From the NCBI GenBank assembly GCA_958298945.1, contig OY282609.1:12134326-12198325 (forward strand): DNA of 64,000 nucleotides, read 5' to 3'. The translations under genes were made by a program, and so were the position numbers. The notes under the pieces were generated by a model. It did no database searches. It had not been told where the DNA came from and worked only from the letters and a program-made list of their open reading frames with translations. Positions 1 to 10,418 of this stretch are shown piece after piece (positions within the stretch are counted from its first letter, which is position 1; every line of letters begins with the position of its first letter). Origin of the DNA: Atherix ibis. Lineage: Eukaryota > Arthropoda > Insecta > Diptera > Athericidae.

Positions 1-779
1 ACAATAATGGAATTTTTTTTTTGCTATTTGATAATTAATTTGATTTTCAATTGGCATTATTTTGAATATATTATTTTCTAAAATAAAAATAGGTGATCGG
101 CAAAAGTTTTCATTGTAATTAAGTCCTTTGAATCGGCAAAAGTTTTTCAAAAATAGAATTCGGAAGAAATTTTCGATGAAATTTTAAAAAAAAAAAATGT
201 TAAAACAAAAAAATAAAAATCACTCCAAATAAATATTAAATAAACTATTAGCAACAAGATATTTAAAGATGATGCATATTTTTGCATTCGTATTTGCACT
301 TTTATGTTGTCTTAAAAGGATAGTAACAATATTCTTCAGAAAGAAATACAAAAGTTGGCAGAAAAATTATATATTTTCGTAAATGCAAATGTACTCATTT
401 GTTCACTTATCCTTGAAAATTCTTTTGAAAATATTTAAATGGAAAACTGTATCCGTTAAATAAAGTGTCTTGTTTCTAGAGGATTTTTGTCCTGAACAGG
501 ATGTTCTAAAGATACAGTCAAAAATTTAATTTGATGCCATTTTAGGCAACTGCCAGTTGGTATTTGAGAGTTATTGGGAGTAGATGCTACAAAATTGTTA
601 TGAAGCGTTATAACCTTTAAGAATGCGCAAGTATCATTAAAACATTTTACGAAAGTAATTCATCAATTACTGTAATGCTCTGAAAATGACGTAAAAATAC
701 AATTGCTTTAAAAGCACCTTAACTTGATCAGGCACGGTGTGACCAACCACTTTTTTGTGCCACTTTTTGTTTCAAGAGT
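1..779. other. AT-rich non-coding DNA
   Basis: No gene, transposon terminus or convincing repeat is visible here. The sequence is A/T-rich with short homopolymer runs, as in fly introns or intergenic DNA. Confidence 0.5.
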
Positions 780-870
780 GCATGGTAAATACAGTAAGGA
801 ACCTTGTAAATTCCAGGCACTCCCAGGACAGCTCAGATCCACGGGTTTGCTAAACCCGGAGACACTTTAA
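780..870 (+). repeat. Dispersed repeat fragment, copy 1 (with 26450 and 51415)
   Basis: A stretch containing ATACAGTAAGGAACCTTG followed by a short GC-richer palindromic segment resembles parts of the repeats at 26450-26770 and 51415-51740, all in the + orientation. Only the second half of the longer copies is recognisable here. The class is unknown; see the longer copies for the tRNA-like B-box feature. Similarity was judged by eye. Confidence 0.35.
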
Positions 871-1335
871 ATCTTTCTCCCAGAAGTACTCGCTTGCAAG
901 GAAAATTATGATGCAGTGTTTGACAGACCAAAGCCCCGTTTTAGAATTGGTCGTTCACTCGAGAATAGTACTGCGGTGCTTAAAAGTATAACTGAAGTCC
1001 GAGAACTTCTATAAGGCATCGCGCACAAAAATTGAATCTTTCTCAAACCTGTCATAGACAAGATCCTGATTTTTACAGAAAATTGATAATGAGTGATGAA
1101 ACGGCTTCTGGGAATATCACAAATTAAAGGCAATTTACCTCTGGTTTGTGACGTTTCCTCAATGAGTGACTGCCCTAATACGGTGTTTGGGTCGGACGTA
1201 TAATTGGCCATTATTTATTTAAGAACACTGCAGGCAATGATGTAACGTTGATTTATGAGCAATACAGAGAATTTTTTTAACCCCGAAGCGGATCAATTGG
1301 GATTGGACGACATTAAGGGCGGTACCATATAAAGG
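871..1335. other. Unassigned, less AT-rich stretch
   Basis: This interval is less AT-rich than its surroundings. A 101-codon frame is open on the minus strand (906-1211), but its product matches nothing I know and has no promoter or splice context. It may be old transposon-derived DNA. Confidence 0.3.
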
Positions 1336-1493
1336 TTGTCCTCCAAACATCACGCACGAAGAAATTTTAATAAAAAATATAGGTTTTTAATTAAAAATTG
1401 TAATTTTTTTATTAATTCATAAAGTTTACAGTATAGGGTCATGTATGGAATAGCACATCGGATAAATGGCCTCCACTGCTTTTCTGGCACATA

Positions 1494-2683
1494 TCACGTG
1501 TATAAGCTTAAAAAACACATGGTTTTTTATATAGAAAGCAAAAACATATTTATTCAAAGTACTAGCCTTCGCTAGCTACACATTTTTCCCATCTCTCGGA
1601 CAATTTGTGGATACCACGCCAGAAAAATTCCTTCCCTTTCGAGGCAAACCACTCATCAAGCCATTTTCGGACGTCTTCGTAAGAATCAAAGTGCTGCTCA
1701 GCGAGCGGGTGGCCCATCGACGAAAACAGGTGGTAGTCGGAAGAGGCCAGGTCTGGTGAATAAACGGGTTGGGGTAGCACCTCCCAGTTAAGTGTCTCCA
1801 AGTAGTTTCGAACCTCTTTTGACGAGTGCGATGGTGCGTTAACGTGGAGGAAAATCAGCTTGTCATGCCTTTGTTGATAATCCGTCCTTTTCTCACGCAG
1901 AGCACGGTTCAATTTGATCAGTTGTTTGTGGTAGCGGTGCGCATTGAGAGTTTTCATCAGGTTTCAACATCAGTTGCTGATCCCACCAAACGCACAGCAT
2001 CGTGTTCCATCCGAAGCGATTTGGTCTTGGGGAAGATGTTGATGGTTGGCCGGGATCAACCCACGTTTTCTTCCGTTTAGGATTCTCGAAATATATCCGC
2101 CTGTCACAATCCGATGCAGGAATGCCTTTCTTTTTTGTCTGGCGAGCAAGATTTCGCATGTGTTTTGGTGTCGCTCCATCTGCCTATCGTTCAATTTATG
2201 CCGCACCCATTTTCCGATCTTTTCAATCTTCCCCACGGCACGCAGACGCATAGAAATGGCTGGCTGGGTAATACCCAATTGCTCCGCGAGCATTTTTTGT
2301 GATTGGGTATTGTCTTCGTCCAAAAGAGCCTGCAATTGATGGTGGTCAACCATCCTAGGCCGATTTGCATGCTTCTTGTCTCACAAAATTGGCGTCTTTG
2401 AGCCGACGAAACCAATCTCGGCACCTTGTTTCCGGCAGCCGATTTCTTCAAATTATAGCAGAAAAGCAGAGCTTCCCGTAAATGCTCTTTTTCTGGCACA
2501 AAACTAGACCTGATTACCAAAGGAAAAATGTATGTTGTTGTACGAAATTGATGAAAATGTGCCCTGATTAATCTTTACAGATGTCAAACTCATAAGAAAA
2601 ACAGTATGGCGTGCCCATGGCAGCTTAATACGCTCACTCACCACATCTATTACCAAGCAGCGGATTCAAACTTACACAACTGG
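1494..2683 (-). mobile_element. Mos1-like mariner copy A, defective
   Basis: This is a mauritiana-type mariner of about 1190 bp, transposase on the minus strand. Termini are variants of the CCAGGTGTATAAGC terminal repeat shared by all six family copies in the window, with TA on both sides (1492-1493 and 2684-2685). A Mos1-class transposase (about 345 residues) cuts and pastes by binding the terminal repeats with an N-terminal helix-turn-helix domain and cleaving with a D,D34D triad. Here the protein is broken into frames at 2191-2520, 1970-2353 and 1562-1957. The second catalytic Asp, in the usual FLHDN motif, is Val (codon 1841-1843), and the first catalytic motif VTGDE is lost to a frameshift near 2105. 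The C-terminal YSPDLA...SDYHLF motif is still readable. It cannot be active. Confidence 0.9.
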
Positions 2684-3334
2684 TACGCAATCTTTCGTGG
2701 AAATTTTTCATGACCGTTTCGCATAAATGTGGCTAAATTTTATGAATACAGAGGTCGGTCAATTTCCTATTTTAAGGCATGGGTAGTCGTGAACTTATTG
2801 GCATAACCTTCAAAAAACCCTAAAGAAAAAAGTCTAACGGCGTTAAAAGGCATGATCTGGGCGGCCAATTCTGATCACCACAACGGAAAATTATACGACC
2901 ATGAAATGACTCATGCAATAATTGAATTTTTTCTGCGGATATATGGTATGTAGTGCCGTTTTGTTGAAACCACATGTCGTCAACATCCATATCTTCTAAT
3001 AACCGCACAAGAAACTGGATTATCATGTCGCGATAGTTGAACGGACACAAAGATGGTTATTCCAGTTCATGGAATACGCCGAACTCAACAAAACTTTCCT
3101 TCCAGTTCTCAAGATAAATGGGATCCAAATCTATGATCTATATTGTAGGGTCTTTCCCATACTTTTAGTGGCTCCGTACTATGAGGAACTATGGGAAATA
3201 AGTGCGGCTGTTGAAATTTTTAATCAACGAAATGTTACATCATATTTACTTATAGCCAAGCTGCTCTCAAAGCTATTATGGCCCAGTCAATGATCCTGTA
3301 CTCAACGAAAATCGATATAACCTACTCAACAATA

Positions 3335-3425
3335 TGGGGATTGTCTGATAAGTCAGTGATAAGTTCATGAACTGTAGCTCATATTAGACGTTCTGGGCGC
3401 TTTTGTGCTCGTACAACCACAACAA
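3335..3425. mobile_element. Fragment of a mariner with GTCTGATAAGTCAGTGATAA end
   Basis: The sequence TGTCTGATAAGTCAGTGATAA here matches the terminus of the mariner relic at 30098, and both copies share a nearby motif, ACAACCACAACAA, followed by AACCACTT. It is an N-terminal end fragment lodged inside the older DD41D relic. There is no usable reading frame. Confidence 0.5.
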
Positions 3426-3594
3426 AATTCAATAAACCACTTATGAAACATTCCACACGATGGTGAAGCGTTCCCAATATACTTTTCGCCCACATTTACA
3501 TCTTACAATTTAGACACAAAAAGACTGAATTATAATGTCGTGATAGTGACGCAAAATTCAAATTTTACGTGAAGTATGGGACACCCTATATTTC

Positions 3595-6500
3595 CTGACC
3601 GAACTATGCCAAAAAGTGCTGTGTTCGATTGGCTTCCTCGCTCTCCTGATTTGATTGCTTCGATTTCTCCTTGTAGCGATTGGCCTTAAAGAAGTAGGCC
3701 AACATTAACATTTCAATATGAAAATACTCAAAAGTGTCAAGTTGCTATTGAAAAACCCGATACAACAACAAAATCAATGAGATTAACCCGGAAATATAAA
3801 AAAAAGCGCGTATTGAAAAATATCTTTAAAAAAGAACATTAATAATTACCAACATCAGAAAAATGATTTTAATCAACCAAAATACTAGAGAATTCTTTTT
3901 TCGAAGCACTGATACAAATAGAAAATAGAAAACATAATTTTAATTATCAATTTTCCAACCAAAAATATACTAAAACCTTTTTAATTAAGCATCTACGTTT
4001 CTATAAAATTATGCAATTTGTTTATGTCATCGGTTTTTTTTTTAGCACAATTTATATACGGCATAGAACATTTTTCTACATTAATAATGGAATACAAGGT
4101 AAGAATAGAAGAAAAATACCAATAAACTGGTATGAAAATTCTTATTAACCTTATTTGTAAAATCTAGACGATAGATGATGATTACCTTGCGGATATGGTG
4201 AGAATTCAAAGGGCTCTCATGTATAAAAGATGTCATTGGCCTTCAATATACACAACCGTAAAGCGGTCATTATGAAATTTAAGATTCTGTGAAGAGCTTC
4301 ACCTTAACGGTATATGAACGCATATTTTACAATCCAATAAACCTGAAATAGTATCGATTCGCAAACAGAAACAATCAAATGGATTCTGAAGCAATCAATA
4401 TACCACCGTTCAAGTCATTGCTTTACAGATTTTTCGATGGTTTCATTTTGCCATTTTCTAACTCCACTCAATTCACTATCATTAAAGTTGAAGATTTTAC
4501 TGCCAAAAAAAAGCATGAAATTCACAAAAATCAACTAAAATTTCTAGTCAATTTCGGCAATTTATAGAAATTTTTTTCTGTTCCACTATTTTCGATAGTT
4601 TTTCCTCAAAATAGCTACAAAAGATGAGAAACTAATCTGAAAAATTAATTCAATCAAATCCAGATCAGAACTATAGAATTAAATAAAAAAAAAATAAACT
4701 AAGAAGTAAAAGAAATAAGAAATACGATTGGTAGTATCAGAAATAGTGTGGTAATAATAAACCTCAAATTGCAGACTATGTCAATCTTTATGGTCTCTAA
4801 TCTCTTCTTCGTATATTTTATGAAGAGTTAAAAGAGCTAAAAGTAAAGTATTGTTGTTTTTTTTTTTGTAATTTATTGTACTACTACCTTCTACAGATTC
4901 CGAGATTGACTACATGCTTCCAATAAGATTGTATACAAGAATAACTAATAGGACGCATGTGGCCAGATTGAAGAGAAAAGACTTTACAAAAGGAAATAAT
5001 AGAAAATCCCCAGTATTGGTTGTGCGTTTTTTTTTTTTATTGATTCTTAATTCTTTTCAACTGAGGTGACTATCATTCTTAACAAGGTTCGAATTGTTAA
5101 GAAGAAATATGCCCGTTGCGGTGGCTAAGATTGGAGCGCTTGTCTTGTCTCCAATTGTTCCTTTCTGACTTCCAACTATGTGCAGAAGAATGGCGAAAAA
5201 AAAAAATAGCAAGAGTTTATTTTCCAATCATTGATGCATCAATAACGGTTAATATCAACCACATAAATAAAATGGCTAAATTGCAAAAGAAGAAACATCC
5301 AAAGCCATACATACGACCATTGCTAACTTTTGTACCCACAATCGAACAATCAGACAATCAACTCGACGGGATTCTTCAGCTTCCTGAACGCATACCAACT
5401 TTGAACGTTACTTAGTCGGTTCAGCCCCACTACGTACGAATAGTGGCATCTTTCTATCAAACTCTGTTTTTGGATAAAATCCATCTTAGACGCCCAATAT
5501 TCGATCAAGCTATCGAATTAAACCACAATGCGAAGACCAGTTTTGCAGTTTTAGATTTTTTTTAACTTATTTGTCGTCGAGAGTTTCCAATCTACAATCC
5601 CAAGTGTCAGTAGCATTACTGCTAGTGGACAATTTCAACCCAGAAACTTATTTCCTATTCTATTCCGACCTTGGGAATTCAAAAATCCCACTTCCATTTC
5701 ATTTAGTACCAGAAGTGGTTCAAAATTTATGGTCACTTCAATGCACAACATGGGCTAGGCTATGAACTTGTTATCGCTTCAATGCCTACTCCATAGCACA
5801 ATTGCAGTAAATTCCATCTAACTTTGTCCAGTTACCTTACGAATCGAAATATTCTTACATATTTCAATGGACACGTGATCCACCATAAATCCATATCATG
5901 AATTTGGTCCACTTCTACGACAAACAAAACATTTGAACAATAAATTTTATTGAAAGATTAAAACTGGAGAAAATCAATTCTTACCCTTAGAGCATCATAC
6001 TGTGTCGGAAACTGAGGAATCTTATTAGTTTTTTTTTATATATAGTATAATCCAAGTGCTCTCTTTGGTCTGGTTCGTCTTATTTCGAAAAGCTACCATG
6101 ACCTGGGGCACTGCAACGTTTAACAGATCAAACAATTTGATTAGTATAGGTCGCCAGGTGAATAACAACAAAAAAAAATACTGCTTACAAGTTAGTTCCG
6201 ACAATTTTCAATTTATTAATTCAGTTGTTTTTTTTTTGTTATTGGTCGTTGTCATTTGATAAGCCATCAAATCAAATTAGATAAAGATTAATAGAAAGAA
6301 GAAAAAAGAACGGACAAAACTGACTTTAAATTTTATTCATTTATCAACATGCAAACATATTGTTTTTTTTTTTTCTTCAAGTTAACAATATGGAAATTAG
6401 TTGCTTGAATTTGAATTTTAACCAAAAACGACGATATACCAATGTCACTTTTCATAAGAAAAAAAGGAAAAATCAATAGGAAAAAAAAAGTTATATTTAT

Positions 6501-6843
6501 TAGAGCTAGAAAAATTTAGTAAAGTTAGCTAAGGAGTGTCGGAAATATATTCGTATATCTCTGATAAGCATCGTTTAAAATAGAATTGAGTCGAAACTGA
6601 AAACTTGATTATCGATAATCATGGTCAGAGGCCAATAATAGTCATAATTTACCAAAAAGGGAGAAATTTTTCTTATCAAACACCTGGTCTACAGTATTAG
6701 TAGAAAGTGCAACGACTAGCAACGGTTGATTTGTCGTGAATTGTTTTTTTTTTCCAAAAATTTAATAAAGTATTATTAAAAAGTTTTTAAAATATATATC
6801 AAGTAAATTTAAAAATAATATTTAAAAGTTTTTTAAATATATA
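3595..6843. other. Non-coding DNA, no recognised gene
   Basis: This is mostly AT-rich DNA. A slightly less AT-rich block at about 5100-5960 holds open frames of 99 and 64 codons (5116-5415 and 5571-5765) with no recognisable product. Near 3620-3680 a plus-strand translation reading WLPRSPDL vaguely recalls a mariner-type C-terminal motif, but it is too short to call. I see no promoter, RNA gene or transposon terminus otherwise. Confidence 0.45.
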
Positions 6844-7968
6844 CCAAGTGTATAAGCTAAGATCCGCTGTTTGGTCATAGATGGCGTTTTTCATCTGTCA
6901 ACATTTTTGTTTTGGTAATCATGTCTAGTTTTGTGCCAGAAAAAGAGCGCATGCTCTGCTTTTCTGCTTCAATTTGAAGAAATCGGCTGCCGAATCGCAT
7001 CGAATACTTATGGAGACCTATGGTGACAGTGCTTTATCGGAAACAAGGTGCCGAGATTCGTTTCGTCGGTTCAAAGACGGCAATTTTGACTTGTGGGACA
7101 AGAAGCATGAAAATCGGCCTAGGAAGGTTGAGGACCATCAATTGCAGACTCTTTTGTATTACTCTACCAGCCATTTCCGTGCGTCTGCGTACCATGGGGA
7201 AAAGGTCGGAAAATGGGTGCCGCATGAATTGAACGACAGGCAGATGGAGCGACGCCAAAACACATGCGAAATCTTGCTCGCCAGACAAAAAAGAAAGTCG
7301 TTCCTGCATCGGATTGTGACAGGCGATGAAAAGTGGATATATTTCGACAATCCTAAATGCAAGAAATCGTGGGTTGATCCCGGCCAACCATAAACATCTT
7401 CCCCAAGACCAAATCGCTTCGGACGGAACACGATGCTGTGCGTTTGGTGGGATCAGCAGGGTATGAGATCTTGAAACCTGGTGAAACTGTCAATGCCCAC
7501 AGCTACCACTAACAACTAATCAAAATGCACCATGCTCTGCGTGATAAAAGGACGGATTATCAACAAAGCCATGACAAGCTGATTTTCCTCCACGACAACG
7601 CACCATCGCACACGTCAAAAATGGTCCAAAACTACTTGAAGACACTCAACTGGGGGGGTGCTACCCCACCCCGCTTATTCATCAGACCTGGCCCCCTCCG
7701 ACTACCATCTGTTTTCGTCGATGGGCCACGCGCTCGCTGAGCAGCACTTCGATTCTTACGAAGACGTCCGAAAATGTCTTGATGAGTGGTTTGCCTCGAA
7801 AGAGAAGGAATTTTTTTGGAGTGGTATCCACAAATTGTCCGAGAGATGGGAGAAATGTGTCGCTAGAGAGAACAATTACTTTGAATAAATTTTTTTTTGC
7901 TTTCTATGAAAAAAAAATGTGTTTTTTTAATTAATAAATAAACAGCGGATTTAAGCTTATACACCTGG
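6844..7968 (+). mobile_element. Mos1-like mariner copy B, defective
   Basis: This mariner of about 1125 bp runs on the plus strand, bounded by CCAAGTGTATAAGC and its inverse at 7968, with TA at 6842-6843 and 7969-7970. The transposase start is the ATG at 6921 (MSSFVPEKE). A small deletion just after this shifts the frame and brings a stop within 20 codons. A second deletion removes the DEDDTQSQ...AEQL region near 7150. The first catalytic motif VTGDEKWIYF (about 7316-7345) and the second, FLHDNAPSH (about 7585-7612), are intact. A frameshift in a run of Gs near 7653 separates these from the C-terminal SDYHLF block (ORF 7658-7888). All three catalytic aspartates are encoded, but not in one frame. 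Confidence 0.9.
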
Positions 7969-8082
7969 TATCATTTAAAGATAGATGTATATTGCAAAAG
8001 ATTTGCCATTTTATGATAATGATAATATTGTAAGATATTTCTAAAAAAAAAAAGTAGTAAATCTACAAAATGCCACAGTTAG
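7969..8082. other. Short AT-rich spacer
   Basis: AT-rich DNA between the Mos1-like copy B and the next DD41D relic; nothing else is seen. Confidence 0.4.
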
Positions 8083-8600
8083 CGTAAAATTTTTTTCAGC
8101 GATGAGACTCATTTTTGGCTTGGTTGGAACTCAATTAGAAAATTTTCTATATATGAGGTTCGAAAACGGTCATTTTCCTTATTTGAAAAGCCATTTTATT
8201 GGCGAAAAGTAACTGCCCAATGTGTATTTTGGACTAAAGCTGTCATTAGGACGTATTTCTTCACAAATGAAGAAGAAGACACCGTTACAGTCAATTCTGA
8301 GCCACCATTTTTTGTCTGAACATAAAGATTTTAATCTGTGCTATATGTGGTTCCAACAGAATGGCATTATAAGCCACAAAACCCGACAAATTTAGGCTTT
8401 ATTGCATACAAAGTTTGCAGTACTCGTAGTTTTGAGATTTGCTTATTTTCCACTTGTGTTCAAGATCATGCAATTTAACACCATTTGAATTTTCCTTATA
8501 TAGCTACGTTAAAAGTCGTGTTTATGTAGATACAATCTTAAAACTTGAGTACTTAAAAACCAACATCCTTCAAGAAATATTTTGCAAAAAAAGTTAGTTA
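8083..8600 (+). mobile_element. DD41D transposase relic
   Basis: A decayed coding stretch on the plus strand. It opens with FFSDETHFWLGW, the first catalytic block of DD41D/rosa-type transposases. It continues with EKPFYWRKVTAQCVFW and NEEEDTVTVNSEP, then stops and frameshifts, and a residual MWFQQNG-like block with a mutated second Asp. The same family left similar relics at 36745, 41637, 53380 and 59050. Termini are not identifiable, so the edges are approximate. Confidence 0.6.
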
Positions 8601-9450
8601 TCAAAAATTATTATAAAAAGAATTGAGTTCTGCAAGAAATCAAAACTTTAAGCAATATTTGAAAATAAAAAGTTTCATCAAAAATCTAAATTTTAATTGT
8701 GTTTTAGTATACTTTACTTTTCAAACCAAAAAATTGTATAGTAAATTTATAAGTTTAATTAAATCCGCGGCATTTTCCAAAGCAAGAAATTTAATACTAC
8801 TTACTATGTGCAATTAACGAGATACGTATTAAAAAAAAATATTAATTAATAAAAACCCTCTAAGAACTAACTATTCTTATATTTGTAAATAAAAGCAATT
8901 TTTCAATAAATCATTAGAAACTAAGAAAGAATTTGATTGTCCCATCAGTAGCAAGCCGGAAAACCCTTTTTTTTGCCCATTTTATAATAATTATTTATTT
9001 TTATCAGAAAATTCTAATTCGTATACAAGAAAATGTTCTCTTCTTACAACTTTCTTGCATGTTCACATCGTATGCACGAGAAAATATTAAGAGAAGTGAA
9101 AGTAAATTTGTAAATAAATAAATTTACTCTTTGAACGTTTAGTTTTCCTCACACTAAGAGAGAAAACCAACCGCTCCATTCGCAAGTCTGGCGAACATGT
9201 GCCTTAGACGCTCTTTCGTAAATGATCTGGACTTGTTCTATACAACAAGTCTGATCCGCGACATGTATGACGTTGAGATCACTTCAATTTTCGCCGACTT
9301 GCCATAATTTTTGGCGGTTTTTTTTCAAAGAGAAAATAAACAATTTTCTTATTTGTTTTAGAAAATAATTCTAAAACTTTTTATTTAAAAAAAAACTTTA
9401 ATCTTTTATAACATATTTATTCTTTTATAAATGAACAATTCTATCAAATG
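8601..9450. other. AT-rich non-coding DNA
   Basis: AT-rich, with short open frames of 62-64 codons that look like chance. A less AT-rich patch near 9130-9310 is unassigned. No gene or repeat terminus is recognised. Confidence 0.4.
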
Positions 9451-9550
9451 GATTGACATTTTGAGAGAGCATGTTCGAAAATCGTTACTAGAATTCGGAG
9501 AAAATTTAAAAACAGAAAAAAAAACTTATTAGAACAATCAAAATAATAAT
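9451..9550 (+). repeat. Dispersed repeat, inverted partner of 14603-14698
   Basis: About 100 bases here are the reverse complement, with scattered differences, of 14603-14698. Shared blocks include GATTGACATTTTGAG at one end and AACAATCAAAATAATAAT at the other. It is probably a fragment of an unrecognised interspersed element. The match was found by eye. Confidence 0.6.
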
Positions 9551-10384
9551 ATTTTCTCCATATAAGATGCACGAATAAACAATTGCCGGAAAAATTTCGG
9601 CGAAGTCCAAATAATAATTGTCATTGTAGGCAAAATTCGATGAAAATAAATACTCCACTTCCCATTTGATTATTTTCAAATTTGATTGGTTGTTTTTTTT
9701 TTGCAATTGCAAAATGAATGGTCAAAATTTATATCGAACGGAAAGGTTTGAATTTGGTTTTTTATTGCGCACTGTTTTTGGTGGTGCCAAGCGACAAGAG
9801 CGGTCATCGGCAGTGCATTTAGACCTTGCCAAAAGGCCGAGAAAGTGGTCAGCATGTTGAAGAGTTAAAATTTAGGAGGCGGAAATGCCTCAGTTTTTGT
9901 TGTTGTTCTTTTTTGTTGTTTTTTTTTGGTTGATCGCTTTCCAAACAACTGAATTGTAATAATAAAACCATTAAATAAGAGAAAATCAAAGACGAGGCAG
10001 TAACATAAGTCCGAGACCAGTTTTTACTGATAAATTTTTATTTATATTCCCTTGACTCTGAGCTACTATGTACTAGCAACTACTATGGGGAAGTATGTGA
10101 AGTTTTAGAAGAGCCAGTGGCACGTCCGTCTTGACTCTTGGCACAAGGCTAAGGCCATGCATACTACATTTGGTTTTTTTTCCTGTGAGATGGCTAGTGA
10201 AAGAAGCCAATAAAGCGCTCTTAAAGAGTGTCTGGAATCGTTTATCAGACTAAGCTAGACTTCTCTTCGAATTGGAGACGACAATTGGTGCGCTCCGTCA
10301 TCGTTTTTGTAGAATATGTTGGCGGCTAGCGCGATATGGAGTTGGGCTTGTGTAGAATGAAATTAGCTGCTGCCTGCCTTAGAG
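9551..10384. other. Non-coding DNA upstream of candidate promoter
   Basis: Mixed-composition DNA becoming less AT-rich from about 10000 to 10480, the highest GC for several kilobases. This fits a regulatory region ahead of the candidate core promoter at 10385. A 64-codon frame at 9666-9860 is not recognisable. Confidence 0.35.
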
Positions 10385-10418
10385 TCAGTCACTTGTAGCG
10401 GTTCGTTATAATAAGTTG
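10385..10418 (+). promoter_or_regulatory. Candidate Inr+DPE core promoter
   Basis: TCAGTC at 10385-10390 is an exact fly initiator (TCAKTY), placing the start A at 10387. Counting from it, positions +28 to +32 (10414-10418) read AGTTG, an exact match to the downstream promoter element RGWYV at the required spacing. There is no TATA box at -30, as expected for DPE promoters. A possible splice donor, AAG|GTGCGA, lies at 10478/10479, so a short 5' leader exon of about 92 bases is conceivable. Which gene it would serve is unknown; the next plus-strand coding exon is at 38039. Confidence 0.4.

Larger units (their letters stand above)
1336..3594 (-). mobile_element. DD41D mariner-like relic, split by a Mos1-like insertion
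   Basis: This old DD41D element reads on the minus strand and is interrupted at 1494-2683 by a Mos1-like mariner flanked by TA. The left end near 1336 (GGTTGTCC...CATCACGCAC) and the right end near 3540-3593 (CGCAAAATTCAAATTTTACG, then GGGACACCC) match the termini of the copies at 16670 and 39514. Minus-strand coding remains at 2820-3050 include the second catalytic region, WFQQNG (Asp replaced by Asn), then WPPRSC and TPLDFFL with the third Asp kept. The spacing from the mutated residue to that Asp is 42 positions, giving 41 between, the DD41D signature. C-terminal codons continue from 2815 to 2684 and resume at 1493, across the mariner. The copy is dead. A second mariner fragment lies at about 3335-3425 inside it. 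Confidence 0.65.

Noticed and set aside
1826..2339. Plus-strand open frames opposite the mariner copy A
   Set aside because: They are antisense shadows of the minus-strand transposase; the same shadows appear over every Mos1-like copy (for example 7034-7431, 45106-45419 and 59671-60042).
3620..3680. Plus-strand WLPRSPDL motif as another mariner
   Set aside because: About 20 residues with no supporting motif or terminus; too short to separate from chance.
5116..5415. 99-codon open frame
   Set aside because: The product is unrecognised, has no repeated or conserved motif, and there is no promoter or splice support.
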